The notes: generated from the sequence alone by a model not told the origin. A DNA stretch of 64,000 bases from Apostichopus japonicus (GCF_037975245.1 NC_092567.1:4472214-4536213), one strand, 5' to 3'; counted from the first letter of the stretch, positions 39,208-52,272 are shown. Numbers and translations: made by a program.

Positions 39208-39744
39208 ATGTTGAGTTTCTTCTTGATTTTCATGAGATACTTTAAGTAAAGTACTAGAGAGGCTGAAGGTTGTACTTAAAACTCATAATCACATTGTTGT
39301 TAGTTAAAATTAAGATGTAAAGTTACGGAGTGGCTCAGCCCATCGTAGAATTATTTCAGTAGGCCTATGCTGTGTGTACTGTAGTGTTGCTATGTATTGA
39401 AAACAACTGCATATAACAGGTTAGGCCATGTGATCACATTTATCATGCTTGTTGAGCAGAAGTGTAGGACTGGGCAGGACCATTCCATATTTTACTAGAG
39501 GGTCATCACATATATCCTGGGGTTAGTGGCCAGTGGAGAGCTACTAGGGAAGATTAGAGTATAGCAGGTAGCTATGACCTTGAGAGTTTATTAGGTTGAA
39601 CCTTGTTGCTGGTGATAAATGTATTAAGAAGGAATTTAGGGTTGTATGTTTAGCCCGGCATAGCTATTGTTTTACATTAAAGTATTGGAAAGACATTTTC
39701 AAGGTATTATTTCAGTTAGTTGATTGCTTGGTAACTGAAACGGG

Positions 39745-39829
39745 TTAAAGGAGCATTCTGACATTTTATTAATTTAAAGGAGCATTCTGTCATTTCATTA
39801 AGTTAAAGGAGAATACTGACATTTTATTA
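39745..39829. repeat. Three tandem 29-bp units
   Basis: Units starting TTAAAGGAGCATTCTGACAT lie at 39745, 39774 and 39803 with few substitutions. Confidence 0.9.
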
Positions 39830-40498
39830 TTAGTAGTATTATTCCAGTTGTTTTCTATGAACGATTAAGGGTAATGATTTATATGTTGCCTTGACATGAC
39901 TTTACGGTAACTAGACCATCGTCATGCGGGAATTGATTCAACTAAGCTTAATGTTCTTAGCAGTTAAAGGTGATGAAGGGTCACTAGAATTAGCTTGGGG
40001 AAGTTCATCCTCATGGTGAAGTGTCATCAAGGACATTGTTTTATATTCTTTGCTCTTCTCGTTCTGTATTGAATTAACTATATGTTCATTACCTATCTTT
40101 TGTAAATGTATTTTAGCTTTAAAAGTGTTACGCTATGCACTGTAGGAGTAATGTTAAATCCTATATGGTAACCGGCATCAGGCAACAAATAGATTGAACT
40201 GTTTTATGCAACTCCAGTCGAACTGTCATGCCATGTATTGTTTATATTATACAGCCGTTATTATCGTATTCAGAAGGATGCTGGTAATGGTCATGTCTTA
40301 ACAGTAGTAAATATGCAGAGGTAATGCCTGCGTGCTGTTGTATTATGATCTGGTTTCAGGAGAATCCCAATAATTACCATTTAGTTTAGAGTGAAGCTAG
40401 GAATAGGATTTTTAGGTTAAGCATTATTTACCCATACTTAAGTTCTTAAATTACAAAGTAAGATATAAGTGGACTTTTGTATACAGACGGGTAATAAA

Positions 40499-40573
40499 CA
40501 CACATGAAACTTACAAGCAAGTGCCCTACAAAGAGATTTACTGTTTGTCCTTTATTTCATTATCCTATCAGGT
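40499..40573 (+). repeat. Perfect 75-bp direct repeat, copy 2
   Basis: Identical to 39133-39207. In this copy the terminal pyrimidine-rich CAG acts as the apparent splice acceptor for the short-chain-dehydrogenase-like exon that follows. Confidence 0.97.
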
Positions 40574-40635
40574 TTTGAAGCGACGTGGAGGCAACATTGT
40601 TATAATTGATATGATTGCTGAGTTTGGTGAAATAG
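40572..40635 (+). pseudogene. Short-chain dehydrogenase/reductase-like exon relic
   Basis: After the acceptor TTATCCTATCAG the frame reads VLKRRGGNIVIIDMIAEFGE. This resembles the core strand of classical SDR enzymes, where an (R/K)-x-G-G-x-I-V-x-I-S-S-I-A-x-F/Y segment carries the catalytic serine. Here the two serines are Asp and Met (IIDMIAEF), so the enzyme would be inactive as read. The frame stays open to 40754, but no Y-x-x-x-K motif with the expected spacing is visible. The right edge is not fixed by a strong donor. It is best seen as a decayed exon; a chance match is possible. Confidence 0.3.
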
Positions 40636-41364
40636 ATAAATGTTGTTCAAGGAGAAATTCGTTATTTAAATCACCCTCCCTTTACAATATAGCGACTCAT
40701 CAAGCCAAGCAGTATTTCCGTCTGTCTCATCTAACCGTAATGCCGAGACTTTAATACTAAAACCAGTATGTATTATTGTGAAAAGAATATTTGACAGCCC
40801 TGCGTAATATGTTGTTCACTTCAAATATAAGAGAAGGATAAATGTGAATATACAAACATATTGTCTGTAAGATTCCTTACTACAACAAGTTAAGTTGGCG
40901 AGCATGAATGAAAATATCTGGATTAACCGGTAACAGATAGTGCATAATAACCAATTAATATGTTCAAGTCTAGCTCAGTATCGTCCTACCTTATACCTGC
41001 ATTGCCCAGTTCTATGTAAAACACTACTCCGGACAATTGTAAGAAAATATATAGGTTACGTACCTTGTATCTCATTAGCATAATTAACGCATAGATACTG
41101 CTAATTCTTATGTTAAACGTTTTTCTTCACAATCGTTTGTTTTCTGTATCTATCCATTGACTGGTTAAAACAAGCGCTTTTGAATATTTCATTAATCTAA
41201 TATATAATGTAAGGGCTATAGCGGACACAACAACACAATGTACACATTAAGGCAATATACTGGAAATAATTGTTGAACTAATAATTGATATTGCTACAGC
41301 ATTGAAAACTATTTATTAAAGGTTATATTTTAATAAAAGGGTTCTCCCCGTTTATAAACGGGCG

Positions 41365-41400
41365 TCCGTTGGGAGGGGTCTATAGACCCCTCCCAACGGA
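41365..41400. repeat. Perfect 36-bp palindrome
   Basis: TCCGTTGGGAGGGGTCTA is followed immediately by its exact reverse complement, with no spacer. A shorter hairpin (CCCCGTTTATAAACGGG) sits directly before it. A related GC-rich word order (CCAACGG..., then CCCACCCCCACCC) occurs near 49370-49420, suggesting the palindrome is part of a dispersed repeat. Confidence 0.97.
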
Positions 41401-43159
41401 TGCAAGTCACATTTGGAGCCCACCCCCACCCATCTTTTCCAAAAATAACCAGATGCAAAATGCATTGAGGTTTCGATGACTTCAATGCAGTAGACTTCTG
41501 CTTGTTGGTATAACCAAAACAAGCTGTTACAATAACACGGGCATGATAAACACAGGTCAGTCTACTGTACGTGGCTATACACAACTCCATCAAAAACAAT
41601 AGGGGTCTTGACTCAATGTATTAAAGGTATCCACGATTTCCATCGATATATATCATGTAAAAGGTTTGTCAGAGTTTGACCTCTGGTGACCTATATGAAA
41701 TTTGACCTCACAAGCAATAGGATTCTTGTACTCAATGTGGCAAATCCATATACCATGTATGAAAAGTATCCATGATTTCTACCATGAGAAATCATGTTGT
41801 GAAGGTTTACAGGCCTCGACAAATATTTTTGAAAGTACTCGCTATTTGGTGACCGTGACTAAAAATCTACTCGCCAAATTCCACTCACCACTAGGCCTAT
41901 GATTGTTGTTCAAGTCTCCAAAGTACATATCTGCAACATCAGTTAGACAGATACATGGTGCTACGTAATTTCGCATTAGAAAGTCATGTTTCTTTGCAGT
42001 ATGAAATTAAAACTTTTTCCACCAAAAGTAAGTGTTGAACAAAGTAAAACATGACGCAGAATCATAAATAAGCAGCTAGGACTACTGTAGTGTCTCAAAC
42101 AATTAAAAATACAACATCTGTAAAAAATTCTACGAAGATAGCTTGGCTTCTGTTACATTATAGGGCTCCTCTACTTAACTAGGCATATACTTTATGCATA
42201 AACTAGGTGTGCGGGAGTCCTAAGCATATACAGTACCTCACCGCTACTTTGAACCGCTACTCAATTAGAGCAGCGACTTCGTTCAATTTCACAATTAATT
42301 ATCTGTCTTTTAGCTGCAGATTGATGCGCGAAAAATATCGCTATTACTCCATTTCACTGCCTAAATCAAAGCGATCTTTTACGCAATGATAATCTGAGGT
42401 TGTAAGAGCATCTCTCTTCCAAAATTCCTAGCAGTAACAACAGCAAACTTGTCTCAAAACTCCTTAAATCTGTGTTCTATACTTTGCGAATAATGACTGA
42501 TTGCCAGTAAGAAAATTGCCTTAAGAAATAATGAAGGAGATGTTTTGCCATCTTAAGTGTATTGGTATTCTGACTGGTATTCTTCACGTTGTTGTGTTAA
42601 CGAACCCTATTCTATCCAACCGTTGCTGGCCTAAACAACATAAAATTGCTCACAGGCCTAGCCAGGTTCGTTCAAGTTGTCCCATAATCATAAACATGAC
42701 GAAAGTCGAACGTTACTGTTAAGGCCTAGCTATGCTGAAACTGGTGGAAGAGACTATATACAAATTTGGATCAACAGCCGATCCAGACAAAAGCTCGTGA
42801 ACTCACTGCCAAACTAAGACCATTTTACACAATTATTTCGCATTGAGATTGGTCATAGTAAAAAATCTAACTAGACGAACTGTTAAGTTCATAAACGCTG
42901 ATTGGTCACAACGAAACTACATCCAACCTGAAAGAAATAAGACGAAAACGTCCAACAGAACCGCTGTATTACAAAATACACCTTTCTGCACGCAAAATAA
43001 GGCTTCCGAGCGGCACGTTGAAGCCAATGCAAATATGTTCGTATTTTCAGTTTTAGATTCTACGGATGCCCATAAACTCATTACCAATTGCCAATAGCCT
43101 CATATTCGTATGAGGCGTAACGAGCACGTTATCTGATAGGCTGGTTGGTGGGAGATACG
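41401..43159. other. Non-coding with repeat fragments
   Basis: The segment 41600-41800 shares phrases (TTGTACTCAATGTGG, TTTGACCTC) with the tandem repeat at 43160-43460. No gene was recognised. Confidence 0.45.
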
Positions 43160-43460
43160 GTAGCTTATAAAACAAGGTTTCCAAAATTTGACCCCCGGTG
43201 ACCCCAAATGACCTTTGATCTCCACAAAAAAACATAGGCTGTTGCTCCTCAATGTGGTTCTCCTATTCACGAAATATGAGATTGAGCCAAGTTTACCTCC
43301 TTGAGATATCATGTTTACAAGATTTTCAGTATTTGGCCCCTAGTGACCCCAAATGACCTCCCCACAAAACAAAAGGGTTCTTGTACTCAATGTGGTACCT
43401 ATAGACATCAAATTTTAGATTGGTCCAAGCTTCCCTACTTGAGATATCGTGTTTACAAGC
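43160..43460. repeat. Two tandem copies of a 145-bp repeat, with (CA)n tail
   Basis: Each copy has GTGACCCCAAATGACCT, then CTCAATGTGGT, then TTGAGATATC(A/G)TGTTTACAAG. The first starts near 43186 and the second near 43337. A simple CA-rich tract (43467-43502 and about 43558-43606) follows at once. TGACC half-site direct repeats resemble nuclear-receptor half sites, but this is repeat sequence and function is unproven. Confidence 0.8.
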
Positions 43461-43466
43461 GAGGCG

Positions 43467-43606
43467 TCACACACACACACATGCACACACACACACACAT
43501 GTATACCTCAGACAAAAGGTGTGTAGTCAAGTCATCGTCCTTGGAGGTCCGATAATACAAACACACAAACACACACATACATACACGCATACATACACAC
43601 ACACTC
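43467..43606. repeat. CA-rich microsatellite
   Basis: Two (CA)n tracts with ATAC/ATGC interruptions, separated by about 55 bp of ordinary sequence. Confidence 0.92.
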
Positions 43607-46423
43607 TCCGTCTGCATGAATGCATACGTTACGATTATCATCGAAACCAAAACAACGTTAATGCTTGAAGTCAGATTGATGAACAGTGAAGTGTTCAAAC
43701 TTGCTTAAATTTACAGGTCAAACACTCTTCACCTTGACAGCCTTCTAAACCTTTCTAAATTCGCTAAAAACAGTTGCAAATTTGAAATCGATTTCTAGTT
43801 GTCGTTATCCATTATACATTTTAATCTTCGATGGAATAATTTAATCCCTTTCGCCTGTTCTGTGTAGATAAAAAAGAACTAGTGCAGTATATCATTCGAT
43901 ATTTAAAAAGATAAAAGATCTCATCAAACGAATCTTTCTCCCTGCTAAACACGAGCGGCAATATTTTATCTCCACCGTTTAACTGTGTAATCAACTTCAC
44001 AGAACAAAACTGTTCTCCATAAACTAGGCAATTAAGAACCCGCAATGTTTGTAATCAAATATTAGATATGTGAGTTACATTAAGGCCTATTTAATTATGT
44101 GTTAATAAGGCAGACTTCCTTATACCAACGAAAAGTACATACAGAAAACAAAACGAAGAAAGGGAAATTAAACATTCCTTCTGTAAAATTAGGGAGAGGC
44201 GCAAGTGAGGGATGTATTAAACAACCAAGGAAGTCAAGTTTACTCATTTAAAATATATAAACAAAGAATAATAATGAGAACACGTTGTAATATCACGGCA
44301 TATGACATACAGTATCACTAAATAGCTGTTAGCTATATACTTAACCCGTATTGAATAAAAAGGTGCATTATTCCCAGCCACTGCTAGACACTGACTGACC
44401 TACTTGTCGTCGGTTTCCATGGTTACGTTGTATGACAGTTACAACATTCCAGGTGTACACTAGACGCATTGCTCGTTTCTCTTTCTATTCATTATCTTTA
44501 ACCCTGGCTAGTGTCATCTATTATTATGCTAATTAGTTATTTACGGGAGATCCAGGTGTGTCATCTCTACTGTTAACTTATTTTACTTTAGAAATAAATT
44601 GTTTGAATCAATCGTCTGTGCAGAAAACTATTGTAGAAGTAGAGTAGGCCTAGTGTGTGTACTAACGGTGATGATGTTATCGGGTAGAAACGGAATTGAT
44701 TTGAAGGGCTCCCTAAAAAAGATGATGTGCGAAGGGGGGGGGGCGGCGAAGGAAGGGGTGGTGGTGGGTACAGGTAAGGTGTCTGAAGGGGAGTGGGGCA
44801 GAGGAGGCGAGACTAAAATTACCCAAGAGCACACTGGGATTGGGGTAAAGTATTTAGTCTAGATAGGGCATCAATATTCTCTGTTACATTTTGTTTATAG
44901 TCAGACCATTTTACCTCCATGGTCAGACCAAACAAAACCCCCGGAGTGTGTTATTTCCAGTAATATTTTTCTCCGCGGTCACAGTTATTCCCGGAATGGC
45001 ACATATAACATACGTTAAGCATCGTTCGTTATCATATATATATTTCATGTATGTAACTACTCGATAGCTGTTGTCTTTTCTTTCGAGATTTGGTGATGCG
45101 CGGTGGGGGGGGGGGGGTGACGGGTGCGACTTAAATATTTTCTTTTTTTTAGTAACACGTCAGCTGTAAGTTGAAGATGTTACTGCTTATGTTGTGAATG
45201 TTAAGGACGGACAGATTTTTTTTTTTACGATGCTTGATCTGTGGGACCAAATAAGGCGAGATTAGGAGCGAGAGGAGGGGTTGGTTGGAGGGGGTGGGGG
45301 GGGTGGTCTTTAAGGATAAAATAACACTGCATTGGAACGGACCAGGCAGTGACGTCATGATCGAATCAAGTATGAAGTAACATTAATACGAGGAATATTA
45401 AAATATTAAACAGTTTTTGTGTAAAGTTATCAATTATACAAAGTTAAAGCTCTCGGTTAATTTTGTAATTATTGTTTAAAAATTAGGTTAAAATATAAGC
45501 ATAAATCATAATTAAGCTTATTTTGTATAAGGTCGTATTTCAAACTATAACGAAGAAAGTGATGTAGTTTAAGCGGATTAAATTTGAACCTTTGAAATTT
45601 ATCAGATATACAGATTTGCCTTTAATGATATTTATGGCAATACATTTTTTTAACTATATAGTAAACTCAATTGCAATTATATATTTCCTTCTAGTTAACT
45701 TTTATTTTGTTTTAATTAGGTAACTTATTTTGAGTAACTATTTTTTTAAATTTTGACAACTAAAACTATTTTATTGGTTGCCTCTTTTTTATGCATTTCA
45801 GTTTTGCTAGAGTATCATAATCTGATCGAAATTTTGAGGAGTTTATGCTATTATTATTGCCATCATTTTACTACTTTAAAATAAATAACGATTTTCAATC
45901 TCTTTTGTTTCTTAAATTAATTGTACATAATTGAAAATCAACTATTTCGGAGGTTTCAGTCAAAATTAACAGTTATTCCTTATACAACTTACTTTAGAAT
46001 ATTAATTTTACTCGCTAGAATATTAAAATCCAATTTCCTTGTCTATATATCTCTTATTTTATCCTAATAAACATTTTTGTAATTCTAAAACCTATTTAGT
46101 TAAATTTTAACATTAACATAAACAAAGAACATTTAAACAACCACCACCCACCCCTGCACCCCTCTATTACCAACACCCTATTAAAATATTCCCTATTTAT
46201 CCATTATATTTTGTTTTATTTATCATAACATTCTACAGAATTCCTTTCACGATGACCTGATTATTCAAATAAATCCAACTAAACTATTTAAATCCAATCC
46301 TTGGCATTAAAATACAGCAGACTTTACATTCCCTTTTAGTTTAATATTGATAACTTTTATTAATTAAATTAATTCCCCGTTTAACTGTTATAATGATTGT
46401 AACATCTACATTGGAATACTTAC
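43607..46423. other. Non-coding stretch
   Basis: It contains G-runs at about 44732-44745, 45104-45118 and 45285-45305 and is strongly AT-rich from 45360. TGACGTCA is at 45350-45357. No gene was recognised. Confidence 0.4.
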
Positions 46424-46632
46424 AGCAGCTCCTTCAAGCTTGTACACTGTGAGGAGTAAGACAAGATGTCCGCGAACTCTTCATTAGTTAGTCTCCCGTC
46501 TCTGTCAGTGATCCACAGCGCCTGGAGAGAACTCAGGATAGAGAGAGAGAGACCAGACTGAAGGATAAGGTTCAGACCAGACTCATCAACTCTAGGAGAG
46601 CAGTAATCTAGATCCACACGGGAGATAGGAAT
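46424..46632 (-). CDS. Leucine-rich-repeat-like exon, candidate NLR-type receptor piece
   Basis: On the minus strand TTCTTTCATTCTAG (acceptor) and GTAAGTATT (donor) enclose 209 bp with one open frame, entering in phase 0 and leaving in phase 2. The product includes ESGLNLILQSGLSLSILSSL, then LQALWITDRDGRLTNEEFAD and ends SQCTSLKELL. The spacing of Leu residues, and the closing C-x-S-L-K-E-L pattern, resemble the helical-type leucine-rich repeats of NLR (NACHT-LRR) immune receptors, which are large families in echinoderms and other marine invertebrates. No NACHT domain is visible in the window. GC content rises sharply relative to the AT-rich flanks, supporting a true exon. Confidence 0.55.
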
Positions 46633-49500
46633 CTAGAATGAAAGAATAGAGTTACTGATAATAGAGTAGATAGAGATCAATAGATTGAATTTGGTAAGGA
46701 TTAGAATAATTATTATGATATTATAAATAATACAAATAACGAAATAAAATAAAGGAAAATAAAGCGATAAACTAAGATATTTAGGTTGTGTTTATTTGTA
46801 AATAGGAAAAAGTTAATGGAGCAGAAAATAAGGGATTGATTTTAATGGGAGTCAAATACAAGCAGAAATACATGGATAAGATTAGAGGAAAATAAATCGG
46901 TAATGTAGGATTACAAAATTAGTTTTATTGTTTTACAATTATATTATTAATAACAGGTTTTATAGCTAGTAAAGTTCAATAAGATACGAATATGAGCCTA
47001 CATATTTTAATTTATTAGTTAATAGGAAACAAATCTCATAGACGGGTTGGAAATTTTATAAAAATTGGGTAATCAAGAATTGAGATTATTCTATCTTTTG
47101 AAGAAAATATTGATCAAATTTATTTGTGTCTTAATTTAGAACTTTCAGGAGGAATCTTTAATATAAATGTAAATATTAGTCACTAATGTAATAGGAATCA
47201 TAAAAAGGAAACTTCTACTTCAACAAATACAAGTTTTTTTTTTGTAAAGTTTAAGGAGATATGGAGGAATTATATTTCAATAAATAGGTTGTTTCTTATA
47301 ATTAAAATGCAATTTAGAGAAGCAGATGTATATCAAATTCAAGTTTAAAAGGGGAAAGGTTGATGAGGCTAATACTACAATTTTAATATACAAATTATTT
47401 TAATTATTGATCCAAATCCTACTATTTTCTGCGTATATTTGAATTATTTCCAATTAATATGATTTGTTTAAAAGACGATGTCCATCTGTGTTTAGTTAAT
47501 TATCAAATTCATTTCTAAGTTTGAGTGTAAGATAACTTCTAGTGGATTTTTTCGAAATGTGACATTTTTCTTTCTTTGTGTTTGTAGATATTCTTAAATT
47601 GGGTATTGCTTATGATCTTAACTTTCTAAATTTCTTCCAATTAAATAGTACCATCCGCTTTTTACATTTTTTTACGAATAATATTGCTATCTGGAAACAC
47701 TTCATATCCTTGAGGGTTTAATTATACTAATTATGTATTACTTCTTTTCAGTTTAATCGGTTTGGTTGGGTCTTCATTGTCATATCTTCTGTTATTATGG
47801 AGTTCAGCGGGTGTGAACAGTTAGCGGACAAATGTAGATTAACAAACACGAGAGATAAATCAGTTAATGAGTTTGGCGCCCTTTTAATACTAGAGGTACG
47901 GCCCTGGTTTACGTCTGCTATTGAGTAAATGAAGTGGCGCAATTTTAATTTCGAAACCATTTTACTTTTTAATTTCATGTGGCCATAAGTCTGTTGGCTT
48001 TGAAATGATGTACGGGTTTTATAACTAAGTGGGCAAAATTAAGACAAAACCAGTTGTGAGTGAAACACCACGATCTAGTTGCTTCTGGAAAACATGGACG
48101 AACGATTTCATTTTAATAACTATTTATTTCATTTATTATTTTTAAACTTAATTGGAAAACTGTTTTATAGAGGCTCAAACTCAAAGCTCTAGGTCCTATT
48201 CAGTATCTAACATTCATCTAATAATAAGTTAGGCTATTAAATAGGCTAACATTATTTCAGTCAGCCTGCTCGGTAAAAACTGCAGGTTTCTCACATAATT
48301 GGCTCAAATGTCCGACCTAAAAGATTTAGTAAGCTTGGTGATTATAATAATCATTTTGGAATGTTATAGTTTGACTTGTTTGAAGGCCTAGGCTATAGCA
48401 GTAAAAGACAATGTTTTGTACGATTAAAATCGAGTTGAACCCATTTTCTGTGATTTAAGATTTTTGAAGGGATAACAAAGTTTCTACAGTCTGTCTATGG
48501 ATACTTTTTGTTAGCTAGAATGAAGTAATTGTTTTCGAAGTAAAGGATAGGCATCAGCTCACCTTCAATGTTAATCGCTAGTCTTATTCCTCGCTTAATT
48601 TAAGATCCCTAAAGAAAACTCAGTGTCTCGATTGTGTTCTATTCAATTCCTTTGTAGTTAAGATATGCTTAAACTTGGACTTTTTTGATAATCAGTCGAC
48701 AACTAGGCTAAGATCTTCATTATTTATGACTCAGATTTGCTAAGCATGTCCAGCTGTTGCTAAAAGTAGTAATTCTAGAATTTCGCGGGTGATGTTTGAG
48801 ATTTCTAACATAGCCTAACTTTATTACTCTAGCCTATAGCATACCTAACTAAGTTTGACCTGGCCTTTGTACACATCCTACCCTATGCCTCTATACCTTA
48901 CCGTCAAATTATCTCACTGATGAATAATTGCTGTTTTATCTATTAACAGCGGTTCCTCTCCATTAAATAATCCATCTTAATAACCACTCAACAAGTCAAT
49001 GGTAACAAACAACTCCCACGAATATGGTACGTCTGCAACTCCACTAATATAACACTAAACCATTCATTGTCAATAGTGATATACACTATATGTGATCAGG
49101 TAATTCAATAGCATGAGTCACCGATATTCATAAACAGGTGTTTCCTAGCTTTTCGCGGGTGATATTTGAGATTTATGACAGATATTTTTGCGCCAATAGT
49201 AATGAATGTACGTAACGTTGTGCATGCCTGGTGGAAACAGACAGTTTGAAACCTGACGTCGATTGGATATGTAGTAACGCAGGGGTCGAGGAAGTGAATA
49301 ATACAACACTACCTCTATCAAGTAGATCAAACTATCATTGACATTTCCCCTAGGGGTGGGGTGTTAGTCCCCCCCAACCAACGGTTACAATTTGGGCCAA
49401 AAGCATATGTACACATTCCCCCACCCTAATATCTGCTAGTGGATGCATAAACGAACAATAAACACAAATTGAATATCGTCTGTTTCAAATGATTTAAAGG
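46633..49500. other. Non-coding AT-rich stretch
   Basis: No gene is supported. A direct repeat (TTTCGCGGGTGAT followed by TTTGAGATTT) occurs near 48781 and again near 49151, about 370 bp apart. CCCCTAGGGG at about 49347 begins a GC-rich repeat fragment. Confidence 0.45.
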
Positions 49501-49774
49501 CAGGCGCGTAGCCAAGGAGAGGGGGGAGGGGGACGACCGCCCCTCCCCTTGAGAATATTGTTTGTATTTTGTTTATGATGTCGCTAGTAATTTCAAAATA
49601 AAAAATGCTTAGATGCAACTAACAAGGCCCGGGAAGTGCCATTTCCAGCGATCTGGGAGGCATTTTCGGCCAAAATTTCCTTGTTCGCTTCGCGCCGACA
49701 TATGGTGGCGCTCCGCTTAGATAGTTTGCCTACAGACTTCGCCCTCCCTTGGCAAATTCCTCGCTATGCCCCTT
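49501..49774 (+). mobile_element. GGCGTAGCC-ended short DNA transposon, copy C
   Basis: Left end CAGGCGCGTAGCCAAGGA; right end AATTCCTCGCTATGCC. The core shares AAGTGCCATTTCCAGCGATC and TATGGTGGCGCTCCGCTTAG with copy A. It is full length, with the usual G/C runs after the left end and no coding capacity. Confidence 0.75.
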
Positions 49775-51544
49775 ATGAAGGAGTACATGTTTTGTCCCCT
49801 CCTGACCAAACCTCTTTTTTAATGAATTCCATTCCATGTCAGTGCTGGATTATTCAGCTAAATCTTTGCAGCAAAGAGAGTGTTAGGCTATCAAACGATG
49901 TTTTTTTCTTTTCACGTACCTCGTGATTGCTCAAATCTAAATACTATGGCGACATTTCACCAATAATGTTCATAGTCAATTCATGTAGACCCCCCTCCCT
50001 TTTTTCTTCTTCCCTTCACTTAGTAACATCCTTATCAAGAAAAGTTTATTTTTGGAGATAAAATAATTGAAATTTACATCGACATTTTGATATACAAATT
50101 TCTAGTAAAAAGGCGAAAATTTAAAACAAAAAAGAAATCGACATTTCACACGAAGGGAATTAAAGAAGAGGTCGAAATAAATCGAAGAAGTTTAATTTTT
50201 AGATAAAGTAGTCTTGTGTTGAGAATTTCGGTTCAATTAAAGAAGGCAATTTTAAGACAAACTTCATATTCAAGCAAAGGGTTTCAATTTGGAGAAAGGG
50301 TTGAAATTCCCCAAAATATTCGAAATTTTTGGGATAAAGTAATCAACTTTTTGATATGGAAATTTTGAAATTGTTCAGTGTTCATGTGTGTCACAGTAAT
50401 GACGAAATGTGTATTGTTTGCTTAATTGGGATGCCTCCTGACCACTTCCTCAAACCATTCATTTTGTTATCCCTTCCTACGCCAATCAACTGATTTGTCA
50501 CATGTCTACATAGATATGGGGAAGAGTGTAGAACATATAGGAGGAGGTACATCTTGTTGTTAATTTGTGTATATTTCTGATTAAGTGCATGTTCATTAAT
50601 AGAGGGGCTGTATCGGTAAGTTTGCCCCTCCAATGTTTTAACGTAAATGTGCGCTAAAGAATACTAGTGTGAAGTTTGAAAACTGAACCGACCGATGTTA
50701 AAATCCCTATTATATAAATTGCATAAAAATCAGAAAATACAGTCTTGCCCGTCCAGTTATTCCGTAAATAACCATTGGATGGGCATGTTGCCCAACCAGT
50801 TATTATTCCTATATACAATAATGCCTGACAAAGAGGTACACATTATAGCATGTTACCTTCATCTATAGCCATGTAGGCTACCACATCATAATAGCAGATG
50901 TATAGGCTATCTACTACTTTACATATAACAGGGCATTCATAACCTGATGAGAGGCTACCTATAGGGCCTTTAGATGAAATCGAATCAAAGGACTCGAACA
51001 ATGGGACCCCTTCTCGACACCCACTTGTAATATATGATTTCAAGGGTGGGGGGGGGGGGGTGGAGCAGTAAATCTAAAATTCCTCCCGATTGACTTGGGT
51101 AGGGCCTTCACTGTTATGGAAAGTCTAGAATGGAAAGAAGAATTAAAAAAAAAAGTGGCGGTGTGTTGGTTGGCTTGTTGAAGGCAAATCCCATGTAGAT
51201 CCGCACCCTGATATTGTTTTGAAAATTGACGTTAATGGTGCACTCTTTTTTTTTAAAGTCGGAGGGGGGGGCGAGGACTGGGACGGGTGAACACCCGTAG
51301 CAGTGGCCTTCTTCTTAGCTGAATGTAACATCCCAGACCTTTCAACCTGTTTGACCCGAAAATAGGGAGAAAAACATTTTTCAGGGCCAAAAGATAGGGA
51401 GAATAAGGGGAAAATAGGGAGGTTGGTAATTTTCAACTGAAATGATATAAATACTCCTAACTTGTAGTTTACAGTACCGTTCACGTATAACTGGACATGG
51501 GTACGCCTACAGGATCGTATAAGACGTATAACCTATTACAATCG
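49775..51544. other. Non-coding with repeat fragments and poly-G runs
   Basis: No gene was recognised. G-runs lie at about 51048-51061 and 51265-51272, with a GGGAGAAAA-type repeat at about 51360-51420. Confidence 0.4.
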
Positions 51545-51741
51545 CCAGTGGCGTAGCAAGGAATTTTTCAGTGGGGGGGCGCTGGGGGGCTTGAGCATTT
51601 CATGGGAGGTCGTCTTGTTACTATCTAAGCGGAGCGCCACCATCGGTTGGCGCGCAGCGTAGCCCCCCTCCCCCTCCCCCCCCCCAAAAAAAATCAGATT
51701 TCAATACCTGCCAGATCGCTGGAGATGGCACTTGCCAGGCT
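51545..51741 (-). mobile_element. GGCGTAGCC-family repeat, copy D (inverted)
   Basis: It begins CAGTGGCGTAGCAAGGAAT and carries ACTATCTAAGCGGAGCGCCA and CCAGATCGCTGGAGATGGCA, the reverse complements of the core markers in the other copies. The far terminus is not visible, so the copy is truncated. Confidence 0.7.
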
Positions 51742-52149
51742 GGATAGCAGCCATCTAGTTGCGTGATTTCGGGAGAAAATTACAAATTCGTCACTCAGGA
51801 AATCTGTAATAAAGTTCATGCGGCCTTTATTTTTGCGGAATATGCTCCTTATTTCCCCAATATTAGGGAACGGCACCGTCTTTGAAACACCATCTACGCC
51901 TAAACAACAAATATGTACAGGCTTTGGCTCTAGCTATGAAGTGCCATGACTTCTTGAACTAGTTGTAGGCTCCGGCCGCATCATTATCTGCACACAGCTT
52001 GTGGTTTCAATCTCATATTTCGCTCGTCGCGACACACAGACAAAGTTGCAGGTCATACCGATGTGAAAACTCTCGGTCACTTTTCATAGAACTGAACTTC
52101 TAATATTCGATGATATGAAGCCTGAGATGTGTAAGCCCTAACCAAATAG

Positions 52150-52272
52150 AGCCACGACACTAAAATGTGTGTGTGTGGGGGGGGGGGCATTTGATAGTGT
52201 GTCCCCACCCATCGAAATGTGGGGGACGTGTCCCCCGCCTCCCCCACCCCCCAGGATTGACGCCCATGCTTG
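52150..52272. repeat. GC-rich dispersed-repeat end
   Basis: Alternating G- and C-runs end in CCCAGGATTGACGCCCATG. GGGGGACGTGTCCCCC forms a local dyad. This looks like the end of another repeat family. A minus-strand open frame over it is a by-product. Confidence 0.4.

Noticed and set aside
39139-40570. Small LTR element, because the 75-bp repeats contain TG...CA
   Set aside because: Identity extends beyond TG and CA on both sides, the outer flanks show no target duplication, the repeats are very short and no primer-binding site or coding region is visible.
43420-43698. His/Thr and Cys/Val repeat open frames on both strands
   Set aside because: They are translations of CA-rich microsatellites.
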